Source of the DNA: JAJZQD01 sp021847735
Lineage (GTDB): Bacteria; Bacillota; Thermincolia; Thermincolales; UBA2595
Direction: 5' to 3'
NCBI GenBank assembly: GCA_027324025.1
Contig: DAHVYW010000035.1
Coordinates: 5,831-69,830, forward strand
Length of the DNA: 64,000 nt
The position numbers and the translations under genes are program-made. The notes under the pieces were generated by a model that was not told the origin of the DNA, ran no database searches, and worked only from the letters and a program-made list of their open reading frames with translations. Shown piece by piece: positions 18,327-26,294 of the stretch (within the stretch, counting starts at the first letter, position 1; each line of letters opens with the position of its first letter).

Positions 18327-18486
18327 TTGTGCTTAAATAACAGTCAGCCAAGGTGGTGGTAAAATGGACGGTGGCCCGTATTTATACAGACAGGAAATGC
18401 AAATAATAAAAAATAACCGGGGTGCGCTGTTTTTTACCACTGCGAGAGGATAAAAACATCACCCCACAGGATAAGGGGTGAATGCA

Positions 18487-19788
18487 ATGCTTTTTATAAA
18501 TGAAATGTTTATCAGCCAGCTCCTGAAAAAGCCTGTCATTGACAGGTCCGGGGAGAAAATTGGCCATATCACTGATATAGTTATCGAGATCGGCGGGTTA
18601 TACCCGAAGGTAACCGGCTTTGAAGTAGGGACCTTTGTCCAGAAATATATAATCAATCACCAGACCGTCGATGTAATAAATAAGAGAATCCTCTCCCTGA
18701 AATTTCTCAAGGACGATATATACAAACGGGAACTAAGGGAACACGAAATATATCTGCAAAAGGATTTGCTGGACAAACAAATTGTCGACACTTACGGGTG
18801 CAAGGTAGTTCGGATTAATGACCTTAAACTCGCCAATTTTGAGGGGGATATCCGGTTAGTAGCTGTCGACATAGGCCTCAAAGGCCTACTCCGCAGACTT
18901 GGTATTGAATCGCCCGTTGTCAGGTTTGCCGGGCTTTTCGGCAATGAAATTAGTGAAAATATTATCAGCTGGGATTACATGGAACCTTTAGAAACAGAGC
19001 TTTCCAGGGTTAAGCTGACAGTACCCCATGAAAAGGTCTCCCGTTTGCACCCGGCTGATATTGCCGATATTATGTCTCAGTTAAATGTCAAGGAACAGGT
19101 TGCCATCATCAAATCCCTGGACCATGAAACTGCCGCCGAGGCCCTCGGTGAAGTGGAGCCGGAGATGCAGGCGGCCATCATGGAAACCCTGGAAGGAGAG
19201 CACGCCTCTGACATTCTTGAAGAAATGGCTGTGGATGAGGCTGCGGACCTTTTGGGTGAACTTTCTAAGGAAAAAGCCCGTGAACTGCTCGGCTTGATGG
19301 ACGAAGCCGAGGCAGAAGAAGTACAGGAATTGCTGGAATATGACGAGGAAACTGCAGGTGGGCTTATGACTACGGAGTTTATCGCTTTACCGGCTTTCCT
19401 TACCGCTGACCAGACTATAAACCAATTGAGGGAGTTGGCTCCTGAGGCTGAGACAATATACTACCTTTACGTAGTGGACCAGAGTGAGAAGTTGGTAGGG
19501 GTCGTTTCGTTACGGGACATGATTGTCTCGCCTGCCGATACCCCTCTGTTAGACATAATGATTAAAAAGGTAATTTCCGTTGAGCATGACACGCCCCAGA
19601 AGCAGGTAGCTGACATAATCGCCAAATATAATTTACTGGCCGTACCGGTGGTGGATGAAGAGAGAAAAATTATCGGGATTGTCACGGTGGATGACGTAAT
19701 TGACCTTATCTACCCCGCCGGCAGACAACGGAAACCTTCCAGGTACGGGGCGATGGCCGATTACCGGGCAGCTGCCGAGGGCAGGTGA
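18487..19788 (+). CDS. PRC-barrel / MgtE N-domain / CBS-pair protein without a channel domain
   Basis: The 433 residues contain PRC-barrel-like segments (about 1-165; VIDRSGEKIGHITDIVIEIG), an MgtE N-terminal helical domain (about 175-290; LHPADIADIMSQLNVKEQVA) and two CBS domains (about 290-410; VVSLRDMIV, GIVTVDDVIDLIYP). The membrane channel domain that follows in MgtE is absent: the protein ends after the CBS pair. In MgtE these cytosolic domains sense Mg2+ and gate the pore. Here they probably regulate the Nramp-related transporter encoded by the overlapping next gene. The ATG at 18487 follows AAGGGGTG; a GTG at 18478 overlaps that site. M-box control. Confidence 0.9.
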   Translation: MLFINEMFISQLLKKPVIDRSGEKIGHITDIVIEIGGLYPKVTGFEVGTFVQKYIINHQTVDVINKRILSLKFLKDDIYKRELREHEIYLQKDLLDKQIVDTYGCKVVRINDLKLANFEGDIRLVAVDIGLKGLLRRLGIESPVVRFAGLFGNEISENIISWDYMEPLETELSRVKLTVPHEKVSRLHPADIADIMSQLNVKEQVAIIKSLDHETAAEALGEVEPEMQAAIMETLEGEHASDILEEMAVDEAADLLGELSKEKARELLGLMDEAEAEEVQELLEYDEETAGGLMTTEFIALPAFLTADQTINQLRELAPEAETIYYLYVVDQSEKLVGVVSLRDMIVSPADTPLLDIMIKKVISVEHDTPQKQVADIIAKYNLLAVPVVDEERKIIGIVTVDDVIDLIYPAGRQRKPSRYGAMADYRAAAEGR

Positions 19789-19793
19789 GCGGA

Positions 19794-21068
19794 ATGTCAA
19801 ACAATTCACCTCCAATCAGCAGGCAAATTCGGAGATGGAGAAAAAATCTTCTGCTGTTTTTGTCCATCATGGGACCCGGGATTATCACAGCTTCCGCAGA
19901 TAACGACGCCGGTGGTATAGCCACCTATGCCACAGCCGGCGCTTCTTACGGATACGAGCTTTTGTGGATGCTTTTTCTGATGACCTTCAGCCTGGGTGTT
20001 GTCCAGGAAATGAACGCCCGGATGGGGGCCGTTACCGGAAAAGGTTTATCCGATTTAATCAGGGAACAGTTTGGCGTTAAAATGACATTATTGGCAATGT
20101 TCGTCCTCTTGATAGCTAATACGGCCACTACCATTGCCGAGTTTGCGGGTATAGCGGCCTCGATGGAGATTTTCGGAGTCAGCAAATACATTTCAGTACC
20201 GGTAGCCGCAGCAGTAATTTGGTCGCTGGTGGTAAAGGGTTCCTATAAAAAGGTGGAACAGGTTTTTCTCGGCCTGTGCCTGATATTCATTACTTATGTA
20301 ATCTCAGGGTTCCTGGTTCATCCTCCCTGGGGCGAGATAGCCAGGCAGACTTTTACACCCAGTTTCCGTTTTGAGTCTCACTACCTGCTGGTTTTTATTG
20401 GAACCATTGGAACTACTATAACTCCCTGGATGCAGTTTTTCATTCAATCTTCAGTAGTTGACAAGGGTGTTACTTTAAAGGATTACAAATATACCAGGGC
20501 AGACGTGCTGTTCGGCGCATTTGTAACCAGTTTTATCGCCTTTTTCATAATTGTTGCCACCGCCGCGACACTACACAAAGCCGGCATTCAAATCACCACT
20601 GTCAAAGATGCCGCCGTCGCTTTAAACCCTTTGGCGGGTAAGATGGCCAGTTACCTTTTTGCGATTGGGCTCTTTGGGGCATCAATGCTGGCCGGAACAG
20701 TGCTTCCATTATCGACGGCTTACGCTATTTGCGAGGCTTTTGGCATGGAAAGCGGTGTCAGCAAAAGGTTTGAAGAGGCGCCGGTGTTCTTCTGGCTTTA
20801 TACCGCGGTGATTGTAATCGGGGCAGGGTTTATCCTGATTCCCAAAGTGTCGTTGATTCTGGTTATGCTGATATCTCAGGATGTCAACGGCATACTGCTG
20901 CCTGTTATCCTGATTTTTATGCTGAAGCTTATAAACAACAAGAAGTTGATGGGGAGCTACACTAACGGCCCCATATTTAATACCATCGCCTGGGGCACGG
21001 CAATTGCCTTGATAGTCTTAACGGCATTATTATTAATAACATCGATTAATCCCGGCCTTTTAGCCTAG
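19794..21068 (+). CDS. Nramp-related divalent cation transporter, probably a Mg2+ transporter
   Basis: The 424-residue Nramp-fold protein has about eleven helices. In helix 1 the usual DPGN metal motif reads DNDAGG, keeping an Asp but replacing the Asn by Gly. In helix 6 the usual metal-binding Met is missing (GTTITPWMQFF). These changes and the M-box upstream fit the Nramp-related magnesium transporters rather than Mn2+/Fe2+ transporters (MntH). The ATG at 19794 follows AGGTGA; the preceding gene's stop overlaps this region, so the two are coupled. Substrate is inferred. Confidence 0.88.
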   Translation: MSNNSPPISRQIRRWRKNLLLFLSIMGPGIITASADNDAGGIATYATAGASYGYELLWMLFLMTFSLGVVQEMNARMGAVTGKGLSDLIREQFGVKMTLLAMFVLLIANTATTIAEFAGIAASMEIFGVSKYISVPVAAAVIWSLVVKGSYKKVEQVFLGLCLIFITYVISGFLVHPPWGEIARQTFTPSFRFESHYLLVFIGTIGTTITPWMQFFIQSSVVDKGVTLKDYKYTRADVLFGAFVTSFIAFFIIVATAATLHKAGIQITTVKDAAVALNPLAGKMASYLFAIGLFGASMLAGTVLPLSTAYAICEAFGMESGVSKRFEEAPVFFWLYTAVIVIGAGFILIPKVSLILVMLISQDVNGILLPVILIFMLKLINNKKLMGSYTNGPIFNTIAWGTAIALIVLTALLLITSINPGLLA

Positions 21069-21096
21069 GGCACTCCACCCCATTCTCCTTCACCAA

Positions 21097-21224
21097 AAAA
21101 GGAAGGGGCAGGTGTGTTCCGGAGAGCTAGGCTGACGTCCGCCGGCCCGTGATCCGCGTATGCGGGAGCGGTTTGCCGGCTGAGTTGTTGCTCGCTCGAA
21201 GGAATACACCTGCCCCTTCCTTTC
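21097..21224. repeat. R1 palindromic repeat, copy C
   Basis: GGAAGGGGCAGGTGTGTTCC at 21101-21120 is complementary, apart from one or two G-T positions, to GGAATACACCTGCCCCTTCC at 21201-21220. The inner GAGCTAG and GCTCGCTC and a GC-rich centre (CCGGCCCG, GCGGGAGCGG, GCCGGC) follow. It lies directly after the transporter gene and may end that operon. The rest of the 463-bp gap holds the rplM promoter and leader; near 21281-21297 there is also a palindrome TAGGACAGTATGTCCTA. Confidence 0.8.
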
Positions 21225-21364
21225 CAAACTTCCAAACATTGCTGTTGGATAATGGGTTTCGGGCTATGTTAAAATATAAATAGGACAGTATGTCCTACAA
21301 AGCAAATATTAAGTGCCGGCAGAGGAGAGTGTGAAACAAAACCTCGGAAAACAGGCGGATTAAC

Positions 21365-21394
21365 TTGACAGGGCCCCTATAATTGTAATAAAAT
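21365..21394 (+). promoter_or_regulatory. Promoter of rplM-rpsI
   Basis: TTGACA at 21365-21370 and TAAAAT at 21389-21394 with an 18-bp spacer, about 140 bp ahead of rplM. It gives the displaced rplM-rpsI pair its own transcription start. Confidence 0.75.
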
Positions 21395-21414
21395 ATATGC
21401 GTGACTCTATACAC

Positions 21415-21440
21415 AAATAGTCCACAGCCCCGGACTATTT
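21415..21440 (+). promoter_or_regulatory. Hairpin in the rplM 5' leader (possible L13 autoregulatory leader)
   Basis: AAATAGTCC pairs with GGACTATTT around ACAGCCCC, about 20 bases after the predicted transcription start. A structured L13 leader is known upstream of rplM in several Firmicutes; whether this one belongs to that family cannot be decided by eye. Confidence 0.4.
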
Positions 21441-21531
21441 GGGATTTGCCGTTTCAGTGGTAGATGACGGCAGAGTTTTGAGTAGAAATAAGGCAGTCCT
21501 GTATGGGTTGCAGTGTCAAGGAGGTATAAAT

Positions 21532-21966
21532 ATGTCTACTTTTATGGCCAAGCCAAACGATATAAAGAAGAAATGGTATATTGTTGATGCAGAAGGCAAA
21601 GCTCTTGGCCGGGTGGCTACTGAAGTGGCCCGGATTCTTAGGGGAAAACATAAGCCGATTTTTACGCCGCATGTTGATACCGGCGATTTTGTAATTGTGA
21701 TCAATGCCGAAAAGGTTGTACTTACCGGCAAGAAGCTTGAGCAAAAACAGTATGTCCGTCACTCCGGTTATCCGGGTGGGTTAAAGACTATGACTTATGA
21801 CAGGCTGATGAAAGAAAGACCGGAACTGGCTGTTGAGAAAGCTGTGAAGGGAATGCTCCCCCACAATCGCCTCGGCCGGGCCCAAAGCCGAAAACTAAAG
21901 GTTTACAGTGGCGCAGAACATCCCCATGCGGCTCAAATGCCTGAAGTATGGGAATTCGCGGTTTAA
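21532..21966 (+). CDS. rplM: 50S ribosomal protein L13
   Basis: The 144-residue uL13 is an early assembly protein. It reads [20 protein letters not shown], then [20 protein letters not shown] and [20 protein letters not shown]. The ATG at 21532 follows CAAGGAGGT; reading from further upstream in frame would add unrelated residues. It forms a pair with rpsI, with its own promoter because an accessory block separates it from truA. Confidence 0.96.
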   Translation: MSTFMAKPNDIKKKWYIVDAEGKALGRVATEVARILRGKHKPIFTPHVDTGDFVIVINAEKVVLTGKKLEQKQYVRHSGYPGGLKTMTYDRLMKERPELAVEKAVKGMLPHNRLGRAQSRKLKVYSGAEHPHAAQMPEVWEFAV

Positions 21967-21989
21967 TGTAGCGGGAAGGAGGAATAAGC

Positions 21990-22382
21990 ATGGCACAGGT
22001 ACAATTTCAGGGAACAGGACGTAGGAAAAACGCAATTGCACGTGTAAGGATGGTTCCTGGCGAGGGAAAAGTAGTCGTCAATAACAGATCCTTAGCTGAA
22101 TATTTTGGCAAAAAGACTCTTGAGATGATTGTTCAACAACCTCTCAGTTTGACCAATACCTTTAGCCAGTACGATGTTGTGGCTAAAGTTGAGGGTGGCG
22201 GCACCACCGGTCAGGCAGGGGCTATGCGCCTAGGTATTGCCCGTGCACTGATAAAGGCTGATCCTAATCTCCGCGGTGCATTGAAGAAGGCCGGTTTCCT
22301 GACCCGGGACCCCAGAATGAAGGAAAGAAAGAAATACGGTCTCAAATCAGCCCGTCGGGCTCCCCAATATTCCAAGCGTTAA
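21990..22382 (+). CDS. rpsI: 30S ribosomal protein S9
   Basis: The 130-residue uS9 has a C-terminal tail that reaches the P-site t[23 protein letters not shown] at the N-terminus and the ending [17 protein letters not shown] are diagnostic. GGGAAGGAGG precedes the ATG. It is 23 bp after rplM and is followed by a terminator. Confidence 0.97.
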   Translation: MAQVQFQGTGRRKNAIARVRMVPGEGKVVVNNRSLAEYFGKKTLEMIVQQPLSLTNTFSQYDVVAKVEGGGTTGQAGAMRLGIARALIKADPNLRGALKKAGFLTRDPRMKERKKYGLKSARRAPQYSKR

Positions 22383-22388
22383 TTTTTC

Positions 22389-22415
22389 GGGAAGGTTTAT
22401 ACCTTCCCTTTTTAT
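22389..22415 (+). terminator. Intrinsic terminator after rpsI
   Basis: GGGAAGG and CCTTCCC pair around a short AT-rich loop, followed by TTTTTATTT. Confidence 0.88.
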
Positions 22416-22553
22416 TTGGATTATAGAATATAACATTTTTTTAAAAAATCTCGATAGAAACTGTGTCAGCAAAAGAGGAATATAAGTGTTTTGATAGAAT
22501 AATCTAGATTAGGACTTTTGAAAAAAATGGGGGAAAGGAGGGAAAAATAAAGA

Positions 22554-23645
22554 ATGAAAATAGGAACAAAGGTACATATCGGTTCGTTAAAGACAGCAAT
22601 TATTTTTACCGTGATGGTGCTGTTACTAGCATTACTGGTTGTTGGCTGTAGTTCGAATACTACCACCACCACCGGTGATAAGACATCCTCAACGGCAACC
22701 ACGCCGGCTGCCCCGGGTGGAGAAGCTACATCTGCCTCTGCACAAACGGATGAAAATGCAATTGCCAAGAATGAGTGCTCAGAGTGCCATGAAATGTGGC
22801 CTGAAGTAACTACATGGCAGACTTCCGTTCATGCGAAGGTTCCCTGTACAACCTGCCACACGGGGGTAACCGCAGCCGACTTTAAGGCAGCCCACGACGG
22901 TGGATTCCAAAAGCCGATTGCTACCCGGAACAAACCGGTTTCTGATGAAGTTTGCAGAGGATGCCACGCTATGAAAAACAGACTGGCCACTCTGCTGCCT
23001 GACCTGATTGCTCCGCACGAAAGGCACGAAGCAGGAAAAGTTCAGTGCCTGGCCTGCCACAGGTTTATCACCCACGGTAATATTGCCGAACGCAAGGTTA
23101 CCAATAGACCTGAATATGCCAATTATGACCAGTGGAATCCCGTAATGGCTGAAAAAGCGGCTCCTCAGGTCATGCGCCGCCCGAACATGTTCGTGTGTAT
23201 CAATTGCCACGAGGGGCGTAAGGTTACCACCAAGTGTGCGGCTTGCCACTATTATGATGACAGAAAGAGCCTTCCTTCTCATGAGGATGCACAGTGGAAG
23301 GTAGTTCATGGTAAAGCCGGTCGCGCCGATGTCAATAACTGTGCTAAGTGCCACTATGACAAAGAAAGTCAGAAGTTCGCAACTCCGTCCACTGGAGACG
23401 TGATTGCCGACTTTGCCCGGGCCAACAGTTACTGCTACGGCTGCCACCTCAAGCGGCCTGCCACCCACGACGGCCAGTGGATGTCCAAACACGCAACCTT
23501 TGCCAAGCAGAGAGGAACCCCGAACTGCTTCGCATGCCACGACAAGAATCAACCAGGTGCTAATGTAACAGGGACTTACTGCAATACCTGTCACTGGTTC
23601 CCAAATACTCCACCGGCAGCACCGGCACCTGCAGCTAAAAAGTAA
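22554..23645 (+). CDS. Decaheme c-type cytochrome lipoprotein
   Basis: The 363 residues begin with a signal peptide and lipobox (LLVVGC, lipidated Cys at about residue 32), then a Thr/Ser-rich linker. Ten CxxCH heme-binding motifs follow: CSECH, CTTCH, CRGCH, CLACH, CINCH, CAACH, CAKCH, CYGCH, CFACH and CNTCH. The first part resembles NapC/NirT-type cytochromes. It should sit on the outer face of the membrane and carry electrons between the quinone pool and an extracellular or periplasm-side acceptor. GGAAAGGAGGG precedes the ATG. It is monocistronic, with R1 copy D behind it. Confidence 0.93.
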   Translation: MKIGTKVHIGSLKTAIIFTVMVLLLALLVVGCSSNTTTTTGDKTSSTATTPAAPGGEATSASAQTDENAIAKNECSECHEMWPEVTTWQTSVHAKVPCTTCHTGVTAADFKAAHDGGFQKPIATRNKPVSDEVCRGCHAMKNRLATLLPDLIAPHERHEAGKVQCLACHRFITHGNIAERKVTNRPEYANYDQWNPVMAEKAAPQVMRRPNMFVCINCHEGRKVTTKCAACHYYDDRKSLPSHEDAQWKVVHGKAGRADVNNCAKCHYDKESQKFATPSTGDVIADFARANSYCYGCHLKRPATHDGQWMSKHATFAKQRGTPNCFACHDKNQPGANVTGTYCNTCHWFPNTPPAAPAPAAKK

Positions 23646-23660
23646 AGGATAGGGGCTGTC

Positions 23661-23837
23661 TCAAAAGAGGCGGTCCCTTTACTTTTGGATGGGGAAATGG
23701 CAGGTATATTCCTCCGAGCGGCAACAACGCCGTCCGGCTGACCACTCCGCAGCGGAGTGGTCAGCCGATGGCGTCAGACCGCTCTGCGGAACACACCTGC
23801 CATTTCCCCAAAACTTGAGAAAGACTGCCTCTTTTGA
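23661..23837. repeat. R1 palindromic repeat, copy D (inverted orientation)
   Basis: Outer arms TCAAAAGAGGCGGTC (23661-23675) and GACTGCCTCTTTTGA (23823-23837) pair with one mismatch. The middle arm GGGGAAATGGCAGGTATATTCC pairs with the right arm ending CACCTGCCATTTCCCC. The centre is a 16-bp perfect inverted repeat (CGGCTGACCACTCCGC). Read on the minus strand it matches the core of copies A-C. It lies between the convergent cytochrome and cwlD genes. Confidence 0.8.
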
Positions 23838-23897
23838 TTCATTTGGAGAAAAAAAGTAGCTGGCCAAACTTGCAGCAAAGTTTATCCGGCATTCTTT

Positions 23898-24644
23898 TTA
23901 AGGCCTGTTCTCCAGCGGAAGTTGCTCCCTGTAGTACTTTACCAGGCCCGAGTAGATTGCATAAGCCAGTTTCCGCTGGTATGCCGCGTTGGTCATTAAC
24001 TTAGCCTCCCGTGGGTTGGAGAGAAATCCTATTTCAACGATTACTCCGGCCATTTTGGTGTTTCGGGTGGTGAAGAAGTCTTCGGCTTTGGCTTCCCTGG
24101 TGGTATTGCCCAAAATTCTGATCAACTCTGACTGGATAGATTCCGCCAGCTTCTTACCTTCTTGCTGATTCCTCTGGTAAAAGGTCTGGGCCCCGCTCCA
24201 TCTGGAAGACGGGAAGGCATTCACATGCACACTGATATATAAATCTGCCCTACCTTCGTTCGCCAACTGCACTCGTTTGGTCAGATCTTCCTTTTTTCTT
24301 GCAGAAAGGTTCCCCGAACCCGGGCCGCTCAAATCTTTGTCGGAATCTCGGGTCATAATAACCTTTGCGCCGGCATGGTTTAAAAGGCTGCTCAGTCGCT
24401 TAGCCACCTGGAGGACAATCTCCTTTTCAGTTATTCCGTTATATCCTGTAGCTCCCGGGTCAACCCCCCCGTGGCCGGGGTCGACGACGATAACTCTGTT
24501 AGCAACCGCCCATGAAGTTGCCGGTGTCACGGGGTTTAATGCGAAAACTGAATTCAGGCCTGCCAGCAGCAAGACAGCGGCAATCACTATAGCACCCAGG
24601 TAAGTACGTTTAAAGCGGAAGACTTTAATAAAAACAAATCGCAA
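23898..24644 (-). CDS. cwlD: N-acetylmuramoyl-L-alanine amidase CwlD-like
   Basis: This Amidase_3 enzyme, 248 residues, has an N-terminal membrane anchor or signal (about residues 15-36). Zinc-site motifs are VDPGHGGVDPGATG with the first His, the Glu in GITEKEIVLQVA, ISVHVNAF, and the catalytic Glu in GVIVEIGFLSN. CwlD in spore formers makes muramic delta-lactam in the spore cortex. The start is TTG behind AAGGAGGATT. The lineage supports a sporulation role, though a general wall amidase cannot be excluded. Confidence 0.85.
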   Translation of the reverse strand: MRFVFIKVFRFKRTYLGAIVIAAVLLLAGLNSVFALNPVTPATSWAVANRVIVVDPGHGGVDPGATGYNGITEKEIVLQVAKRLSSLLNHAGAKVIMTRDSDKDLSGPGSGNLSARKKEDLTKRVQLANEGRADLYISVHVNAFPSSRWSGAQTFYQRNQQEGKKLAESIQSELIRILGNTTREAKAEDFFTTRNTKMAGVIVEIGFLSNPREAKLMTNAAYQRKLAYAIYSGLVKYYREQLPLENRP

Positions 24645-24682
24645 AGTAATCCTCCTTTATTAGGGTAGGAACATTGTATTCC

Positions 24683-24714
24683 ACCGGCATTTGAGAAAAA
24701 TGCCGGTATTTTTT
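24683..24714 (+). terminator. Rightward terminator-like hairpin in the cwlD/MEMO gap
   Basis: ACCGGCATTT and AAATGCCGGT pair around a short A-rich loop, followed by a T tract (ATTTTTTATT) on the plus strand. No rightward gene ends here; the next one starts at 24867. It may attenuate that operon or stop antisense transcription from cwlD. Confidence 0.7.
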
Positions 24715-24866
24715 ATTAACTTATGCTGTGGGTTGGGAAGTTATAACAACAGTAAAGTCTTGGAATTCAAGTCTTTTTGGCAGCAGGAGTTCCGCTCCGT
24801 CTAGAGAAAATATCACATAAATAATGCAACTAAGGCTAAAATAGGATTAAAAGGGAGGGATTTTAG

Positions 24867-26267
24867 ATGGGTAACATCGTTTTCTGCGGGGTGGCGCCTC
24901 ATCCACCTATATTACTGCCTGAAGTGGGAGGCAGCGAATCCCAAAAAGTTACCGCTACCTTTAGGGCTATGGAGGAGTTCGCCCGGAGACTGGCAGAAAG
25001 CGGGCCGGAGGTTATTGTAATCATCTCCCCTCACGGGTCTGTATTCCGTGACGGGGTAGCCTTGAACGGAAGCGAAATACTAGCCGGAGACTTAAGGAAG
25101 TTCAGGGCCGACTTGGAGTTTGAATACAATAATGACACGGACCTGGTCGGGGAGATAATAACCCAGGCAGGCGCACACGGGATTGTGACTGTAGAAATAG
25201 ATGACGCCCTCGCAGAAGAATACGGTGTCTCCACAAAGTTGGACCACGGCGTGCTGGTGCCCATGTATTTTTTGGATAAGGCGGGGATAGACTTGCCGAT
25301 GGTTTCGGTTTCCATGGGCATGCTGCCCTTTGAAGAACTCTATGCCTTTGGGGCGGCTGTATCGAAGGCGGCAGATGTCCAGGACAAAAAGGTAGCCCTA
25401 ATTGCCAGTGGGGACATGTCTCACCGGCTGACATCCGATGCCCCTGCCGGTTACTCTCCTCAGGGAGAGCCCTTTGACAGGGAAATTGTTAAGTTGTTAA
25501 AAAACAAAGACTTTAAGGGGATTATTAATATAGACCGGAATATGGCTGAAGAAGCCGGGGAATGCGGGCTTAGAACAATTATCATGATGCTGGGGGCTGT
25601 GGATGGGGAAGCAGTGGGGGCAGAGGTGTTATCCTACGAAGGCCCCTTCGGAGTTGGATACATGGTCGCTGCCCTGATTCCTGCAGGCAGCCCCACAGAC
25701 AGCCTGCTTGAGCAGATTTTTAACGAGCGGAAAGAAAAAGTTGAAACCCGAAAAGCCGGGGAAAGCCTGTTGGTGGCTCTGGCCAGGCGGGCCCTGGAGG
25801 CCTATGTCAGGGACGGACGAAAGGTTTCACCAGATACTAAGGAAAATCCGGAACTACAGGAAAATGCCGGGGTTTTTGTATCTCTGAAAAAACACGGGCA
25901 GCTGCGGGGATGTATCGGGACTATTTTGCCAACCACTCCAAATATCGGCAGCGAAATCGTTAATAATGCTATCAGCGCCGGTACCGGAGACCCCAGATTC
26001 AACCCGGTCAAGCCCGATGAACTGGAACACCTGGTTTATTCGGTGGATGTCCTTAAAGCCCCCGAACATATCGAAAGTTTGGATCAGTTGGATGTAGAGC
26101 GCTACGGTGTAATAGTCCGCAGCGGCAGAAGGTCCGGGTTGTTACTGCCTAACCTGGAAGGGATTGATACGGTTGAGGAACAGGTGGCTATAGCCAGGCA
26201 GAAAGCGGGTATTGGCTCAAATGAGCCTGTTCAGCTGGAGCGGTTTGAAGTAATAAGGTATCACTAG
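24867..26267 (+). CDS. AmmeMemoRadiSam protein: MEMO-like domain fused to AMMECR1 domain
   Basis: The 466 residues hold two known families. About residues 1-275 form a MEMO / class III extradiol-dioxygenase-like domain (GVAPHPPILLPEVGG, IISPHGSVF, DHGVLVPMYFL, ASGDMSH). About residues 290-465 form an AMMECR1 domain with its signature LRGCIGTILPT. The next gene encodes the radical SAM partner. This trio is a recognised but functionally unresolved system, proposed to modify a target protein or cofactor. AGGGAGGG precedes the ATG. Confidence 0.93.
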   Translation: MGNIVFCGVAPHPPILLPEVGGSESQKVTATFRAMEEFARRLAESGPEVIVIISPHGSVFRDGVALNGSEILAGDLRKFRADLEFEYNNDTDLVGEIITQAGAHGIVTVEIDDALAEEYGVSTKLDHGVLVPMYFLDKAGIDLPMVSVSMGMLPFEELYAFGAAVSKAADVQDKKVALIASGDMSHRLTSDAPAGYSPQGEPFDREIVKLLKNKDFKGIINIDRNMAEEAGECGLRTIIMMLGAVDGEAVGAEVLSYEGPFGVGYMVAALIPAGSPTDSLLEQIFNERKEKVETRKAGESLLVALARRALEAYVRDGRKVSPDTKENPELQENAGVFVSLKKHGQLRGCIGTILPTTPNIGSEIVNNAISAGTGDPRFNPVKPDELEHLVYSVDVLKAPEHIESLDQLDVERYGVIVRSGRRSGLLLPNLEGIDTVEEQVAIARQKAGIGSNEPVQLERFEVIRYH

Positions 26268-26294
26268 GAACGTTTTCAGGACCGGGAGGTATTT

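Noticed and set aside
18150..18362. A 70-codon frame starting in the M-box region
   Set aside because: It lies over the conserved riboswitch and its terminator, which fully explain the sequence; no ribosome-binding site.
21281..21297. Operator-like palindrome TAGGACAGTATGTCCTA
   Set aside because: It is about 70 bp upstream of the predicted rplM promoter, has no second copy and no recognisable regulator; noted but not called as a site.
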